64,000 bases of DNA from Ferruginibacter sp. (GTDB lineage: Bacteria > Bacteroidota > Bacteroidia > Chitinophagales > Chitinophagaceae), in the NCBI RefSeq assembly GCF_028288465.1, contig NZ_JAQBNR010000002.1, positions 1-64,000 on the forward strand, in the 5' to 3' direction. The notes beneath the pieces were generated by a model that did not search any database, was not told the DNA's origin, and was given only the letters and a program-made list of their open reading frames with translations. Of this stretch, positions 62,332-64,000 are shown in pieces. Both the position numbers and the translations under genes were made by a program. Positions within the stretch are counted from its first letter, which is position 1; each line of letters starts with the position of its first letter.

Positions 62332-64000
62332 TTAGTTACTTCCCATCATCTCCACACTTCGGTTGATGAAGTTAGTAAGCGTGTTTCCTTTCAATAGCCC
62401 CTGGGAAAGCAATGCAAGATCGGCCAGGTTATGGACCAGCTTTTCCTGTTTGCCTTTATCACTTTCAGCAAGTACATTTTTATACAATGGATGATTACCA
62501 TTTACAGTCAGGGTTACTTCGTCTGGCATGCTTGCATAAAACGCACCCATACCGCCCTGCATTGCTGCCATATCCTTCATACGGCGCATAAATTCTGGCC
62601 TGGTAGCTGTTACGGGTGGCGCATCAATACTTAATCCTTTCAATTCAACCGTTACATTTAACTCGGGAATTTTTACGCCGAATAGTTCTTTCAATGTCGC
62701 TTCCTCGTCTTTACTCAGTACACTTTCTCCGCCTTCCTGTTTGTCTATCAGGTTGTCTGTTATGTCGCTGTCCACTCTTACAAACTGAACATTTTCCCAC
62801 TTCATCTCCATCTGGTTTACAAAACCGTTGTCGATGATAGTTTCCATCTTCACCACCTTATATCCCTTAGCCACCGCCTGTTGGATAAATGCATCCTGTT
62901 GCACCGGATCTGTAGTGTATAAAATAACCTGCTTACCTTCTTTATTTTTTTGCAGGGTTTCTGTGGCTATTTTGTATTCGTCAAAAGTGAAAAACTTGCC
63001 TTCTGTATCCTGTAGTATCAAAAACCTGTTAGCCTTTTCCAAAAACTTGTCGTCGGTCATCATACCATACTTCACAAACAAGCCCAGGCTCTCCCACTTC
63101 TCTTCAAATGCCGGCCGGTCGTTTTTAAAAATCTCTTCTAATTTATCAGCCACCTTCTTTGTTATATGTGCATTTATCTTGCGCACATTGGGGTCGCCCT
63201 GCAGGTAACTGCGACTAACGTTTAAAGGAATATCAGGTGAATCAATTACACCTTGTAGCAACATCAAAAATTCCGGAACAATATCTTTCACCTCATCTGT
63301 TACAAAAACCTGGTTGCTGTATAACTGTATTTTATCTTTTTGTATTTCATAAGATTGTTTAATCTTAGGAAAATATAAAATACCGGTAAGGTTAAATGGA
63401 TAATCAACATTTAAATGAATCCAGAATAAAGGCGCTTCATTAAACGGATATAATTCTTTATAGAAATTCTGGTAATCTTCTGTAGTTAACTCGGAAGGCT
63501 TCTTTGTCCAGGCTGGGGTTGGATTATTGATTTGTTTGTCTTCAAAGAAAATAGGGACCGGTAAAAAACGGCAAAATTTCTCGAGCACTGTTTTAATCCT
63601 GTGTGGCTCCAAAAACTCCTGGCTCTCTTCATTCAGGTACATTACGATGTCCGTTCCCCTGTTTTCCTTTTGCGTGTCTTCCAGGGTAAATTCAGGGCTG
63701 CCATCACACTCCCATCTTACAGCAGCCGCGTCGTCCTTAAAAGATTTACTAATTACTTCTACCTTTTCACTTACCATGAAAGAGGAATAAAAACCCAGCC
63801 CAAAATGACCTATGATATTGTTCTCATTCTGTCCTTTATACTTATCCAAAAATTCTTCCGCACCGCTAAAAGCAACCTGGTTCAGGTATTTATCAACTTC
63901 TTCTCCAGTCATTCCAATTCCTCTATCAGAAATGGTGACTGTCTTTTTTTCGGCATCTATTTTTATCTCAATTTTTAGTTCCCCCAAGTCTCCCTTCGCT
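62332..64000 (-). CDS. htpG: Chaperone protein HtpG (Hsp90), N-terminus cut by the window
   Basis: Partial CDS continuing past the right edge; at least 555 residues are inside and roughly 60-75 N-terminal residues (including the first ATP-site helix) are missing. In frame up to base 63999: '...KGDLGELKIEI' then 'DAEKKTVTISDRGIGMTGEEV' (ATP-lid region, DxGIGM). Also 'FGLGFYSSFMVSEKVEVISKS', 'GTDIVMYLNEES', and 'SRSYLQGDPNVRKINAHITKKVADKL' of the middle domain. An ATP-driven cytoplasmic chaperone. Confidence 0.96.
   Translation of the reverse strand, partial: AKGDLGELKIEIKIDAEKKTVTISDRGIGMTGEEVDKYLNQVAFSGAEEFLDKYKGQNENNIIGHFGLGFYSSFMVSEKVEVISKSFKDDAAAVRWECDGSPEFTLEDTQKENRGTDIVMYLNEESQEFLEPHRIKTVLEKFCRFLPVPIFFEDKQINNPTPAWTKKPSELTTEDYQNFYKELYPFNEAPLFWIHLNVDYPFNLTGILYFPKIKQSYEIQKDKIQLYSNQVFVTDEVKDIVPEFLMLLQGVIDSPDIPLNVSRSYLQGDPNVRKINAHITKKVADKLEEIFKNDRPAFEEKWESLGLFVKYGMMTDDKFLEKANRFLILQDTEGKFFTFDEYKIATETLQKNKEGKQVILYTTDPVQQDAFIQQAVAKGYKVVKMETIIDNGFVNQMEMKWENVQFVRVDSDITDNLIDKQEGGESVLSKDEEATLKELFGVKIPELNVTVELKGLSIDAPPVTATRPEFMRRMKDMAAMQGGMGAFYASMPDEVTLTVNGNHPLYKNVLAESDKGKQEKLVHNLADLALLSQGLLKGNTLTNFINRSVEMMGSN

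Overview
The window reads as a chromosomal segment of a Bacteroidota bacterium, most likely family Chitinophagaceae. This is inferred from gene content and signals, not from a database search. The supports are a type III glutamine synthetase, DUF4835, DUF4296 and DUF6728-type proteins, a fused CcoN-CcoO cbb3 oxidase, the bamD-rpoZ-coaBC gene order, near absence of Shine-Dalgarno sequences, and TAnnTTTG-type -7 promoter motifs close to start codons. Coding density is high on both strands. One tRNA gene, tRNA-Ala(GGC), is present. There is no rRNA operon, CRISPR array, recognisable transposase or phage gene.

Region 1 (1-6.75 kb) holds a Tat-exported beta-propeller protein flanked by repeated intergenic DNA and large palindromes. 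It is followed by a two-gene unit of the planctomycete-type cytochrome/DUF1549/DUF1553 lipoprotein and a DUF1501 protein. Region 2 (6.75-16 kb) is the accessory part: an AT-rich lone reverse transcriptase of the Abi/UG (defence-associated) kind, an acyltransferase, a MORN-repeat protein, an FAD oxidoreductase and two unknown lipoproteins. Palindromic MITE/REP-like elements are interspersed, and one copy has perfect 24-bp terminal inverted repeats.

Region 3 (16-31.4 kb) is respiratory: tRNA-Ala, a LOG-family protein, then ccoI (with a non-canonical start), ccoS (missing from the ORF track), ccoNO, ccoQ, ccoP, ccoG, ccoH and a SafE-like membrane protein. Next come a soluble PAS histidine kinase with a REC-CRP regulator, a molybdopterin oxidoreductase/cytochrome b pair, and a lipoprotein MsrB. 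The likely logic is high-affinity oxygen respiration with its own regulator and periplasmic oxidative-damage repair next door.

Region 4 (31.5-64 kb) is housekeeping. It holds lpxB, glnN, purL, proC, lptG, an OmpA-like protein, tgt (with an eroded zinc site), a GT2 glycosyltransferase, rsmG, an orphan NarL-type regulator, a GNAT enzyme, an M1 peptidase, rsmI, purS, pssA and an M24 aminopeptidase. It continues with scoB/scoA, DUF4296, DUF4835, coaBC, rpoZ, bamD, an OmpA/TSP3 porin, a polyprenyl synthase, recJ, a methyltransferase and htpG, which is cut by the window end. Six good intrinsic terminators and several -7 promoter boxes are listed. Functional names rest on motif recognition; no alignment or search was run.
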